From the NCBI GenBank assembly GCA_037953745.1, contig JBAKBP010000187.1:1-64000 (forward strand): a DNA stretch of 64,000 nucleotides, written 5' to 3'. The notes beneath the pieces were generated by a model. That model did not search any database. It had not been told where the DNA came from and was given only the letters and a program-made list of their open reading frames with translations. The DNA comes from Lithodes maja (lineage: Eukaryota; Arthropoda; Malacostraca; Decapoda; Lithodidae). This document shows positions 9,347 through 20,229 of this stretch, piece by piece (the first letter of the stretch is position 1; each line of letters starts with the position of its first letter). A program made the translations under genes and the position numbers.

Positions 9347-10044
9347 ATAGGACTGGTGAATAGTACCACATGAACCATCTAGAAGGATTGCCCATTCCTG
9401 CTGGGCAGGCAAGATGGGCAATGATCTGCATGCAAGGGTGGTCCAGTTCGTCAATGTCTTATCTCCAATTTTTAGATATCTGACTTTGATTTAGTGCCCT
9501 TAATCTACTCATTCCTACTGTGGAAGGGCGGGTGCAGATGCCCTCTAAATCTGCGATGCCATTAAAATTTAATAAGATACAAGAAACCCTATTTAACTCA
9601 CTTCCGCGCCTGATCTGGTTGAGTGATGCCAACATGCGAATCATGAAGGTGGCGGGGACGGTGATGGTGTCACGAGTCTCTTCCAGCAAAGCTTCATTAC
9701 GTTGAGTTATCTGTCAACATAAAATACCTGACTCATTACATTATACAACATTATATAGTGTAGTATTCATTCACCCTCGATCCACGGGCCCTCGCGCCTT
9801 TTATATTTTCGCGTGAGTCCTAGATCCGGCTGAATTGGTGAATTCTCGGGATTTTGGTGTGCTTATATTTAGTATTGGTTCCTTCGTCAATGACAAAGAG
9901 CCTATACTATATATAGGCTGAGATTCCGGGACCCGTTCGGGATTCCCGGAGTTCTTATCACAACCGTTGCGTATATAGCATAATAAACAATCCTTGGTTA
10001 ATACCCATTAAATCTTACCAAGGGCTCGTCATTGAAAATAAATA
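9347..10044. other. Unassigned sequence with another DIRS-like terminus
   Basis: No supported gene. At 9870-9893 there is AGTATTGGTTCCTTCGTCAATG, resembling the DIRS-like start at 8904, followed by a pair of small hairpins (CCTATACTATATATAGG; CCGGGACCCGTTCGGGATTCCCGG) that parallel those at 9210-9265 in reverse order. This may be the end of a second small non-autonomous element. The rest is unrecognised. Confidence 0.35.
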
Positions 10045-10049
10045 CCACT

Positions 10050-10220
10050 GGCGTTTACGCACCCTCTCAGCCCCCCGCCATGGAGTGGCTTCGGTCACCC
10101 AGGCTTTATTGTGGTCGGCAGGGAGGGTTCTGTGGGGTCGCTCGTTTATGGCCTTGGCCTTACTCGGGGCCCTGGGGCTGTTCGGCCAGGCAGCTTGGGG
10201 AACAACAACAACAACAACAA
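10050..10220 (+). mobile_element. 5'-truncated short retroposon with (AAC)n tail
   Basis: About 150 bp are closely similar to the insertion at 43754-43999 (shared blocks include GAGTGGCTTCGGTCACCC and CTGGGGCTGTTCGGCCAG). It ends in (AAC)n at 10200-10220 and is flanked by a 5-bp CCACT on each side (10045-10049, 10221-10225). A 3' simple-repeat tail and 5' truncation fit a SINE or truncated non-LTR retrotransposon; I see no clear RNA polymerase III boxes. Confidence 0.6.
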
Positions 10221-10225
10221 CCACT

Positions 10226-11160
10226 AGAAATAAGAATTTAAAGAAGAATCTATCATTTCGAACCTCCGGTGCCTCTGCCCTCCAACTATGCTGTCGTCAT
10301 GCTTCCCTTGCACGTGATGCCAGATTTTCTAGCGTGTTTATCTGCCTCTTTACGGTTGTGATCCAGGCGAGTCGGACGTGTGCCCCCTTGCTCTGGGCGT
10401 CTCAGCGTTTGCCTAGCTTCCTCACTCCTAGTGAGTCCTTGTTATATATTATTTGAGTTAGGTTCAAACATGAATTGAGTAATCGCCTGTATGTTTCAGA
10501 GGGCCACTGTCCATGCCTGTCCACACCGAAAGTATATGAGTGCCGCTTCGCCATTTCTTAATATGTGTTATTCGTCGTAGTAAGTGATTATTGTTATAAT
10601 AGGCTATATCCTATACAATGCTTGCATTTAATTATTTACTTATTGTAGGCTATTATTCACCTTATTCGTGTGCCCTCCGGCTACACGTTGAACTCTTAAG
10701 ATATTATTAATTCAAAGTTTTCTTTATCGTAAAGTAGCCTACATTATTTCCTGAAATTCTACTTGCATAAAATTTTCAAGATCACTTCGCTTTTATAGTT
10801 TGCTTGCTTCTGACATTTTATAGTTTGCTTGCTTCTAGCATTACTTCGAGCTGATAGATTCTTAGCTAAGAATTATTGATTTCCTTATGTGTCACATGCT
10901 TGTACTAGTTACATATTTATAGGGCCATGCTTGTTCGCCACCTCGAGCAAGTGTCCACGAGGCGGCCAATAGGCCTAACCAGCTCGGCTTCCCTCTACTG
11001 AATTTTACATAAGAGACCAATTGTTCTCTTCCTATACGAGTGTTATGTTATGAAGTGCTTCAGATTCCTACACAATTATGTGTTAATTTCTTAAAATAGG
11101 AGTTTGCATGAACACAAAGTGAGCAACAAAAGTTTACTCTAGTGCAAGAGCACCACTAAC
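10226..11160. other. Unassigned AT-rich intergenic sequence
   Basis: No supported gene. A 27-28-bp direct repeat (TTTTATAGTTTGCTTGCTTC) occurs twice at 10791-10840. The stretch 10380-10450 is similar in reverse to 41045-41110 near the 5' end of DIRS copy 3, so it may be an old DIRS leader fragment. Confidence 0.3.
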
Positions 11161-11219
11161 CCTATACAATTGCATGCTTCGAGTCCCGGAGTCGGCGGGG
11201 CTCCTGTGTCCCTCCGTTC

Positions 11220-11482
11220 TCTCCGGGTCTCCGGGTTTTAGACCTCCGGGTACTAAATGGTTTCAAGGAAACCGAGGAACAATACAAAAAAAAAAAAAAA
11301 AAACGATGCACAAAGAAGTTCCGGTTAAATGGAGAAACAAAGTTTTCCTCCAGGTGCACAAAACACCAACAAAACCAAGGAACCAAAAGGTTCAGGTTAA
11401 CGCAAAGGAACGAGTGCTTCCTCCGGGTACTCCGAGTAATACAAAAAACCAAGGAACCAAAAGTTCAGGTTAAATTAAAAGC
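11220..11482 (+). repeat. ~90-bp tandem repeat array, left block
   Basis: Units contain TCCTCCGGGTACTCCGGGTA, then AACCAAGGAACCAAAAGGTT and CAGGTTAAATTAAGGAAC. About three diverged units are seen, one with an A18 run at 11285-11302. The same repeat resumes at 14192, so the two blocks were one array before the 11989-14189 element inserted. Confidence 0.75.
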
Positions 11483-11988
11483 CTTGCTACCCGGGCTGTC
11501 TTACCCAATGACGGTCGCCCCTAGCAGGGCGAAATGGCTGAAAAACGTCTAGGCCTAGGCTACCGTATTTATGTTTATTTTCACTGCTAGAACTTTCCCA
11601 CTCATCTATAATCGTAGTGCGGTTTTTAATCTGTATTTTGGCATTGAGTAGAGCTCTGTAAGTCAACTGGTTCAGTTGTGATGACGATTTCAGTGGAGCC
11701 AATATTGCAGAGATGTTGCCAATATGGGGGATTTTCAGACACTAATTTCGTCATGACGTCAGAACAATAACATTGAGGAGACTTCTCCTTCTTGTTTTCG
11801 GAGGTGCGGTGACGAACGCTTGGGTTTGTTGACATACGTCGTACGCACGGCGTTCAGACTAAGCTTAATTAGGCTATTAAGCTCATGCCTTAGATAAGGC
11901 ATACCGGGTAGCGGCCCTTCTTTCGTGCTGTCCTTACCTAAGGCAGACCGGGTAGGAAGGGTTAAGGAACGAGAGCTTCCTCCGAATA
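11483..11988. other. Unassigned sequence within the tandem array
   Basis: No supported gene. Short direct repeats around ACCGGGTAG(C/G) appear at 11900-11960 (two near-copies of CCTTA...GGCA..CCGGGTAG). The array motif returns at 11965-11985 (GAACGAGAGCTTCCTCCG). The centre is unrecognised and may be a further insertion. Confidence 0.35.
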
Positions 11989-12164
11989 AAGTAAACCCTC
12001 GCTATCTCGGACTAATTGGGGGGAGACCCAGTCCGAGATGACCGAAAATCCGAGATGTCCGAAGTCCGACTTATGTCCGACTTAAGAGAGGGAAAATTCC
12101 GAATTAGAAGAGGAAAGTCCGCGTCACCAGAGAAATTGAGATTTTTTTTTTTTTTTTTTTTTTA

Positions 12165-13055
12165 TATATCTATTTAATGCATCTATCTCCCTTATACATA
12201 TATATAACTATGTCTTATTTGGTCTTTTTTTAATCTATGAATCAATTCTAATACGATGGAATTGAAAAAAATATTACCCTTCTAACACACAAATAATAAA
12301 ATGAAAAAGAGAGTAAATAAAAATGTCTCCTTTGTCTTTCAGAAACATAAGTCCGTCTGTATATGTTAGTATTTTATCGCTCGCTCGCCCCTAGCCACTC
12401 TCTCTCTATCTATTTATCTCTATAATGCATCTAACTAACTCCCTTATACATTAACATAACTACGTCTAATTTGGACTTTTTGTAATCTATAAATAATTTC
12501 TAATGCGATGGAATTGAAAACAATATTATCCTTCTAGCACACAAATAATAACATGAAAAAGAGTCAATAAAAATGTCTCCTTTGTCTTTTCAGAACCAAT
12601 TAAGTCCGTCTCATAATAGTTCGTGTTTATCGCTCACTCCCCCTCTGTAACTCTCTCTTTCTATCTATCTATCTCTCTAATGCATCTACGTAACTCCCTT
12701 ATACATTAACATAACTATGTCTTATTTGGACTTTTTGTAATCTTTGAATAATTTCTAATGCAATGGAATTGAAAACAATATTATCCTTCTAGCACACAAA
12801 TAATAACATGAAAAAGAGTCAATATAAAAGTCTCCTTTGTCTTTTCAGAACCAATTAAGTCCGTCTCATAATACACGTAGTTCATGTTTATCGCTCACTC
12901 CCCCTCTGTAACTCTTTTTTTCTATCTATCTATCTCTCTAATGCATCTACGTAACTCCCTTATACATTAACATAACTATGTCTTATTTGGACTTCTTGTA
13001 ATCTTTGAATCATTTCTAATGCAATGGAATTGAAAAATATAATATCGGACATTTT
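12165..13055. repeat. ~250-bp tandem repeat inside outer DNA element
   Basis: Four units begin near 12165, 12405, 12655 and 12915. Each starts with a TCTATCTATCTATCTC-type run, then ATGCATCTA, CTCCCTTATACATTAACATA, ATGGAATTGAAAA and CTTTTCAGAACCAATTAAGT; the last unit is cut by the inner element. The first is preceded by a T21 run. The two central units are the most alike, suggesting local unequal exchange. Confidence 0.8.
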
Positions 13056-13062
13056 CCGAATA

Positions 13063-14041
13063 CAGTAAAAGTCCGTTAATCCGACGACCGATGATTCGAA
13101 TCTCCCAATAGTCCGAATTTTTCAATTTGAGGCCAAATCCGAATTCACCCGATGGTCCGAATTTCAAGAAGTTGGTCCGAATTTCAAGAAGTCCCAAAGT
13201 CCCCTTTTTGAGGCATTAGGCCACTCAAATGACACATAATGGAGCACACACATATCATATGTTCATGAATTCACTTTAAAAGTTTACCATTGTCATTGTA
13301 GCCTATTACCTACTTCAAAACATTCAGATTAATGGTCAAAGGAAGCTACTGATATAAACGTAAACACCTTCTTCTTCTTCTTCTTCTTCCACATCGTCTG
13401 CTAGAGAGTTTGTTTTGCTCTTGAACGCATCCTTGGGACGCTCCGATGCGCTACTGGCTTGCACCGCATTTTCTGCAAGCGCATTCAGTCTTGAGCTTGA
13501 AAACGCACCTTTGGATGTATTAGCCTTGAGCTTGAAAACGCACCTTTGGACGTTCCGATACGCTACTATTTATAGTTCAGTGATCGGAGCGTCCCAAGGG
13601 TGCTTTCAAGACAACAAGACAAGGGTGCTTTCAATACAATATAATATAACAGAGCACATCACAAAAGGAAAATTACAAGAACTTCTCAGGGAAGTGCCGT
13701 TGTTAAGGCATTACTTCCCGAACCACATCTGATCTTAAAGAGCAAGACAAACTCGCTAGTAGACGGAAGAAGAAGAAGACGTTTATATCAGCAGATTCCT
13801 TTGACCATTAATCTGAATGTTTTGAAGGTAGGTAATAGGCTACAATGACAATGGTAAACTTTTGAAGTGATTTCATGAACATATGATATGTGTGTGTGCA
13901 CCATTGTGTCATTTGGGTGGCCTAATGTCTCGATGTTTTCGTCATACACAGGTTCATAGGGGTAAAGTCCGATAATCCGAAAAATCCACTAATCCGAACG
14001 AGGGCCGGTCCGCTGCCCTTCGGATTAACGGAAGTTTACTG
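13063..14041. mobile_element. Inner pogo-like fold-back element
   Basis: Ends CAGTAAAAGTCCGTTAATCC (13063) and GGATTAACGGAAGTTTACTG (to 14041) are inverted repeats, with TA on both sides (13061-13062, 14042-14043). Inside, a long second pair of arms (about 13211-13425 against 13725-13930) is nearly perfectly complementary, including a (CTT)n/(GAA)n block, so most of the element can fold back on itself. No transposase is visible; the open frame in the loop shows no recognisable domain. Confidence 0.75.
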
Positions 14042-14191
14042 TACTTATATAAAGTCCGACAACGTCAGAGACTGTCGGAACGATGACGGAAATGTCCAAA
14101 ATACGGAAGTGCATGTCCGAGAGGCCGTAGCCAGTCCGACTAGTACGGGTTTCTGACTTCTAGAGGTCCGAGATGGCGAGGGTTTACTGTA

Positions 14192-14790
14192 CTCCGGGTA
14201 CTCCGGGTACTAACAAAAAACCAGGGAACCAAGAAGTTCAGGTTAAATTAAGGAACAAGGCTTCCTCCAAGTACTCCGGTTACTAGGGGTAGTCAGGGTA
14301 CTCCGAGCAATACTGAAAACCAGGGAACCAAGAGGTTCAGGTTAAATTAAGGAACAAGAGTTTCCTCCAAGTACTCCGGGTACATACTAAAGACCCAAGA
14401 GGTTTAGGTTAAAATTAAGGAACAAGAGCTTCCTCCAAGTACTCCGGGTACTCAGGGTAAACACTGACAACCCAGGAACCAAGAGGTTCAGATTAAAATA
14501 ATGAACGATAGCTTCCTCCAAGTACTCCGGGTAAACACTGACAACCCAGGAACCAAGAGGTTCAGATTAAAATAAGGAACGATAGCTTCCTCCAACAACT
14601 CCGGGTACTCCGGGTAATACTGGAAACCATGGAACCATGAGGTTCAGGTTAAATTAAGGAACGAGTTTCCTCCAAGTACTCCGGGTACTCCGGGGGTGGG
14701 GGTGGGGGGGGGGGGGGGAACAATGTTTTCCTTTAGAAACAAATATCTGATGTACCAAAAGGTTCCGGTTAAATTAAAGACCAACGTTTC
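14192..14790 (+). repeat. ~90-bp tandem repeat array, right block, with G-rich tract
   Basis: Six or so units with TTCCTCCAAGTACTCCGGGTA, then AACCAAGAGGTTCAGGTT and AAATTAAGGAAC. Continuation of 11220-11482 across the inserted element. A G-run segment at 14692-14718 (three G-blocks separated by T, then 16 G) could form a quadruplex or be a slippage tract. Confidence 0.75.
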
Positions 14791-15225
14791 CCTCCGAATT
14801 CTCAATGTAGAACAATGAATGGAAAAAGAAGGGAGGAGAGTACTCCAATGGCATTTATGATAGCCTATAGAATATCCCACTTAAATCCATTCTTATATAA
14901 GATGTAGCGAATATGCTACCCGACTCTAAAAAAAAAAAAAAAAAAACATTCATAGGGCCAACAGGCTACTAGATATTGCATTGGCCTTATACATAATGAA
15001 CTGGTACATGTTTTTGTTCTTTGCTCTTATATTATGTAACATTGATTCTTGGCCTTTTCTCTGACAGGTGGGCCATAGCTCTCCACAGTAATCTACGCCC
15101 CCTCACCTGAGTCACAACTGTGATCAGCTCCAGGAGTCACCCACGTCCTGGATCGCCGGACAGGCGCGTGGCCCTCTCCAGTGGGATCAGAGAGTGGCTT
15201 CTCAGGTTTTTCTACACCTGAGAGG
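14791..15225. other. Unassigned sequence upstream of DIRS copy 4 gag
   Basis: No supported gene. Contains an A17 run near 14929 and a pyrimidine tract ending in CTCTGACAG at about 15056-15067. It may be the leader of copy 4, but it shows no clear match to the leaders of copies 1-3. Confidence 0.35.
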
Positions 15226-18200
15226 ATGTCGGGACCTGAAACGGCGACTTCAACCGCGACCAGGGTGCAGTGGTGCGGGGTCACAAGAAGTGACAAATTT
15301 CCCCTTCTTGGCCATACGAGATGTGTACGCCGTGTGTCTTGTGTGGATCGTACATTGGCTAAGTGGGCTCCTTAAAAGTGTACAAATTGTGCACTCTTCG
15401 TGAAACACTACCACAATCCGAGTGGCAACATAACAGCAGCGGGTGCGACTCAGGTATTGCTGAACATTTGGGGTGAGGTAAAAGTTTATATATCATCAAC
15501 TTTGAAAAGAGTCCCAGACATTGCCAGTAGGGACTATGTTTCCTTCTTAAACATTCCAGAATGCACGTCCCAACGCTCTCGAAGCTCTGTGTCTTCCCCA
15601 GAAACCTCTAAAAAGAGGTCTATACCTACAAAATCAAAAGACACTTCCTTCCCTCTCTGTCCTCTCCCCAAATGTGTTAAGCTTGACCTAGATCAAGATG
15701 TGTCATTTAGTAGCACTGCTGATACGGTGCCACTCTCAACAAGTCCTACCCCACCACCTTTTACCACTGCCGAGGTCCATCACTCACAATCATCCCCAGT
15801 GGAACAAGTATTTTCAGAGTTTATTGAACAGGACCTCCCCGTACAACTAGAACCACAACAACCCCAGCCCGATCCCTTTCAATCAGAAACGTCAGGTAGT
15901 GTGGAGGTGGAGGTGCCTTACGATGATTTTAATGTGAACTATATACTGTAGATGATAGCGAGGGACCGGATGGGACAGAGTACCTCAGAGAGAAGGGGGC
16001 TCCGGTTCTTTCCGACCCAGAGGACAGGGGGCCCCATGTCTCTGATCCTTCCCCAGCTTCCTGTAAGGAGCAACCAAACCTGCCCTCTGACACTGAAATT
16101 CTATCTTTTGATGAACTTGTAGAAAGGGCGGCAGTAGCCACGACGGATAAGCTTACCTCCAGATTAGAAACTTTGTTCCAAACAGAAGTGCTCAATGCAA
16201 TTGATTCTAAATTTAGTCAGATACAAGAGTCTCTGACGCCCCAGGTTAAGCTGTTGTCTAGGTTGGTGCCCCCTACGCTGCCAACTATTCCCTTACAACC
16301 TGTCCCTGTACAATTTAAGACCACCACGCCGCCTCGCCCCTCGGAGTCAATTGACTGTAGTGTTCCTAAACTGATGAATCCAATAATTTCCACCCTTGAC
16401 AGGTCGGGGCTATTCCTAGCCCCGATCACTCCAGTTGCCCTGGAAGTGGACCCAGAGTTGCCCAAAAAACCAATGCCTCTGCTGTATGGCTCTGCCCGAG
16501 TTTGGGAACCAGTAACTGGACCTCTGCCACCAGAAGGTGCGGAAACGGGGATCGCTGAGCTTTACCCGGTACCTCCATCATGGGTTGTTGAAATGAATGA
16601 GTTAAAACAACTGCGGGCAAAAGACTATGAGGGACGAGTGCTGGATGTGGTCGTGTCTCCTTTCCCTTCCATATCTGATATTCAATTTTTTGTGTAAAAA
16701 CCTTCTCCAGTATTTTCTGCCATGAAATCCTTGAAGCCTTGGTCTGATTTCTCGAAGCTTGATGCTCATAATGCCATAAAGTCACTTTCCTCGGTGTGTT
16801 CTACAAAGATAGAAACTGTTGCTACGGACCCTCAGTCTCCCATGTTTACCTTAGAAGGTGTGGACCAAGGTCCGTGGGTGGAATGGGCAGCAGAGGCTGC
16901 AAAATTTGCTTTATCCCTGACTGACAGATCCTCTGGTAAGCTTCCAAATGAGGACCATAAATTTGCTTCATGTCATTTAAGATCTGACGATTCCCTACCA
17001 ACTAGCTTCTGGGTTTCTACGGGGCCCCAAAATAATTTGTCGTCCGCTAACTGATCTTCTGCTGTCTACCCTCTCCCAGTTTCTTCTTGAGAAGGACCTG
17101 AAAGCACGTCAAGAGGCCCATAGGCTTCGTTCTAATTTTCTACTAAATAGGCACCTGTCTGAATGTATGAGAGTAGTGGGGGATTCCATTACTAACAGTG
17201 ATTCTAGAGCCGCTTTAACTCTCGTCCGAAAAGCTCAATTAGCAAACTCTCTTATGCTGGAGGGAGACATTAGATTATCCCTGTTTGAAGCTGTCAGAGA
17301 GAGACAAGACCTTCGGCTACAACTCTCTCATAACCTACCTAAAGATATTAAAGCACGCATTCTTTCTTCCCCCATCTTCTCTAACAGACTCATGTCAATT
17401 AACACATGGCAGGCAGTTAGTACACTCCTCATGTCCCCCTCTTCTGCTGCTTTCAGAGATAACTTCAGTAAATATCAACCTCGGAAACCTAAGCGGGACT
17501 GGGCCCCACACAGTAGTGGATGGAACCCCTTGGCTTCCGTTGAGACTCCCCGAGGAGCGAGCCAGATGCCCTTTCGAAGTAGAGGGCGAGCCAGAGGCAG
17601 GGGTAACTATGGGCAACAAAGTCGGGTTAGAGGCTTCACGCCTTCAGGCTCCACGTATGTTGACCAACCCCAGGCAGGCCGAAGCCAGCCTAGCCAGGAT
17701 CCGCCCTACCAAAAACAACAAACACGACAGCCCTACCAACAACAACAAACACGACAGCCATACTACCAACAACAACAAACATGACAGCCATACTACCAAC
17801 AACAACAAACACGACAGCCATACTACCAACAACAAACACGACAGCCATACTACCAACAACAACAAACACGACAGCCCTACCAACAACAACAAACATGACA
17901 GCCATACTACCAACAACAACAAACACGACAGCCATACGACCAACAACAACAAACACGACAGCCCTACCAACAACAACAAACATGACAGCCATACTACCAA
18001 CACCAACAAACACGACAGCCATACTACCAACAACAACAAACACGACAGCCATACTACCAACAACAACAAACACGACAGCCATACTACCAACACCAACAAA
18101 CATGACAGCCATACTACCAACAACAACAAACACGACAGCCATACTACCAACAACAACAAACACGACAGCCCTACCAACAACAACAAACATGACAGCCATA

Positions 18201-18906
18201 CTACCAACAACAACAAACACGACAGCCCTACCAACAACAACAAACACGACAGCCATACTACCAACAACAACAAACACGACAGCCATACTACCAACAACAA
18301 CAAACACGACAGCCCTACCAACAACAACAAACATGACAGCCATACTACCAACAACAACAAACACGACAGCCATACTACCAACAACAACAAACACGACAGC
18401 CCTACCAACAACAACAAACATGACAGCCATACTACCAACAACAACAAACACGACAGCCATACTACCAACAACAACAAACATGACAGCCATACTACCAACA
18501 ACAACAAACATGACAGCCATACTACCAACAACAACAAACATGACAGCCATACTACCAACAACAACAAACATGACAGCCATACTACCAACACCAACAAACA
18601 CGACAGCCATACTACCAACACCAACAAACATGACAGCCATACTACCAACACCAACAAACATGACAGCCATACTACCAACACCAACAAACACGACAGCCAT
18701 ACTACCAACAACAACAAACACGACAGCCATACTACCAACAACAACAAACACGACAGCCATACTACCAACACCAACAAACACGACAGCCATACTACCAACA
18801 ACAACAAACACGACAGCCATACTACCAACACCAACACCGGGGTCAGTCTAATAAGCCTCCCCAGCAGAAACAACAACAACAACGCTCCGAGTATGTCAAC
18901 ATGTAA
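15226..18906 (+). pseudogene. DIRS copy 4 gag, decayed, with expanded C-terminal repeat
   Basis: ATG at 15226 begins a protein with the DIRS gag Cys/His N-terminus (GHTRCVRRVSCVD ... KCTNCALF), interrupted by a TAA at 15373. Homology continues with a Ser/Pro-rich region, a frame change near 15945, the MPLLYGS and LRAKDYEGRVLDV blocks (16470-16650), a TAA at 16695 where copy 1 has Tyr, the SDFSKLDAHNAIKSL block, another frame change at 17000-17160, and SLFEAVRERQDLRLQ (17281). An RG-rich segment (RSRGRARGRGNYG) precedes a Gln/Tyr/Arg repeat array; the frame closes at 18904. It is a different subfamily from copies 1-3. Its pol region is not found in the window. Confidence 0.8.
17695..18838 (+). 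repeat. 27/30-bp minisatellite in gag frame (TRQPYYQQQQ units)
   Basis: About 38 head-to-tail units of ACACGACAGCCATACTACCA plus a CAA-rich stretch; 30-bp units encode TRQPYYQQQQ and 27-bp units TRQPYQQQQ. All length changes are multiples of three. Roughly a third of the units read CATGACAG instead of CACGACAG, which turns the Arg codon CGA into TGA in the gag frame. The array keeps several other frames open on both strands, which I treat as artefacts. Confidence 0.9.
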
Positions 18907-19003
18907 TAAATCTAGGAGTTCAAATAAATGTGGTGCCCATCTCCAGTGGAAATTCCAATCTCTCAATTCCAATTGGACCAAATTGGAAGCCTAAGACTTG
19001 TAT
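18907..19003 (+). other. Short remnant after copy 4 gag, cut by copy 2
   Basis: About 100 bp between the copy 4 gag stop and the terminus of DIRS copy 2. It could encode the start of a DIRS RT leader (a frame reads FQLDQIGSLRLV), but no continuation is found beyond copy 2's other end at 27523. Confidence 0.35.
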
Positions 19004-19386
19004 AAATTATAGGTTTGACTCCTGTAAGGAGATAAAGAAAACCTAATATTTAGTAGTGGCCCCGTAATCATTGACGAACATGCCTATTACATAAGGCATC
19101 CTCTTCAAACACTAATCCGCCGTAGTTTGAATCTACCGCGCAGAGCATTTAAAAAACTGAGGAGCCTTCATCATGAGCGCACGCGACCTCACTCATGGCT
19201 TCAGTCATTATGAATTGGGTTCTCACTACGAAAAAACTTCGTAAAAAATAAAAACAAAAAGAAAATAAGAATAACTTATCCAATAAGCTTCCCATCATAT
19301 CGTGGATGTACTTGTGTGGATCTTTGAACAGACGCTGATTCAGGCGTCATTCTTCCTTCACTGACATATCAAGTAAACCAAAATCC
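19004..19386 (-). repeat. DIRS copy 2 3' inverted terminal repeat
   Basis: Inverted relative to 27211-27522 of the same element and to 8522-8903 of copy 1. Contains the terminal segment, the ACTAATCCGCCGTAGTTTGA block and GACGCTGATTCAGGCGTC. It includes the ~50-bp outer extension (to ACCTATAATTT, in complement) absent from the 5' ITR. Confidence 0.85.
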
Positions 19387-19432
19387 TTAATACATCAACG
19401 AATGGGAAGGGGATGGTCGGGAGGGCCCCAGT

Positions 19433-19539
19433 CGTCAATGATTACGGGGCCACTACTAAATATTAGGTTTTCTTTATCTCCTTACAGGAGTCAAACCTAT
19501 AATTTATTAGTGGCCCCTCCATCATTGACGAACATGCCT
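19433..19539 (-). repeat. DIRS copy 2 internal complementary region
   Basis: Nearly identical in complement to 7737-7842. It joins the 3' terminus sequence to the complement of the 5' terminus at AATTTATTAG, giving the inferred circle junction. The adjoining 19387-19432 carries the uninterrupted TTAA that is occupied in copy 1. Confidence 0.85.
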
Positions 19540-20229
19540 GACTTCTAAGACTGGAGGGGGACATTCGTAATCATATCATAACTCTAGAAAAGCAGATAAT
19601 CAAACAACCACATAGTATTCTTACTTTTGTAAAAAAGATATATTCGGGTGCATAAACTTTATACAGCCTAAATCTTCAAAAAGGGGTACAAGCAGGAGCG
19701 TGCTTCAAAGAAGCCTGCTTGAAAAAGGGTTAACTCTGAGACTCTGTACACAGATCTGCTAGTTAAGAAGGCACCCCACTTAAAGTAAGTGGTGAAAACT
19801 AAAAACTTATAAGTTTACATGTGCACATATAAACCCCATTAACTAGTGGATATATTCCTAAAAATATAACCAAACATAAATGAATTCTTGTACTTTCGTA
19901 GAAGTACTGAACTCGTGTACTTATGCAGAAGTAAATACTTCAAAAGTAAAAGTCGTAGTTGCAACTACCGAGATTTCTTAAAAATCTATTGCTTCACAGC
20001 TAAAACTACTTACAACAAGAATTGTTGTAACACTACTATTGGCCTTTAGCACAATTTCCTGCAATGAATACTACAGAGAAATTTTATAATACACTGCCTA
20101 CAAACAGTATCACAGCTCGTATGTTCCGAACACATACTCCGGAGGGGTCTAGGGTGTCCTATGTCACACTGACTGCACTCTCCCCCCCTTTTTTCTTGAA
20201 ATTAAACAAAACGTGACTAAAAGGGCCAC
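19540..20229 (-). other. DIRS copy 2 3' untranslated region
   Basis: Counterpart of 7185-7736, with additional AT-rich sequence (19850-19960) not seen in copy 1. Non-coding. Confidence 0.5.

Larger units (their letters stand above)
11989..14189. mobile_element. pogo/Tigger-like inverted-repeat DNA element (outer)
   Basis: Terminal inverted repeats AGTAAACCCTCGCTATCTCG (from 11990) and CGAGATGGCGAGGGTTTACT (to 14188) differ at one position. The element is bounded by TA at 11987-11988 and TA at 14190-14191. Ends of the form CAGTAAACCCTCG with TA target duplication are typical of the Tigger/pogo branch of Tc1-mariner. No transposase frame remains: the body is a ~250-bp tandem array plus a second element, so it is non-autonomous. 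It lies inside the ~90-bp tandem array. Confidence 0.75.

Noticed and set aside
10085..10456. 123-codon frame with a signal-peptide-like start
   Set aside because: Its start lies in the (AAC)n retroposon, the remainder in unrelated flank, so it is a chance fusion.
13415..13732. 105-codon frame in the loop of the fold-back element
   Set aside because: It contains internal inverted and direct repeats of the element and has no transposase motif.
17695..18838. Regular ~30-bp repeats resembling a CRISPR array
   Set aside because: The repeats are head to tail without unique spacers, and the context is a eukaryotic retrotransposon gag.
17644..18981. Long hydrophobic and other open frames on both strands across the minisatellite
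   Set aside because: They arise because the repeat unit is a multiple of three; the composition is purely repetitive and only the gag frame connects to a recognisable domain.
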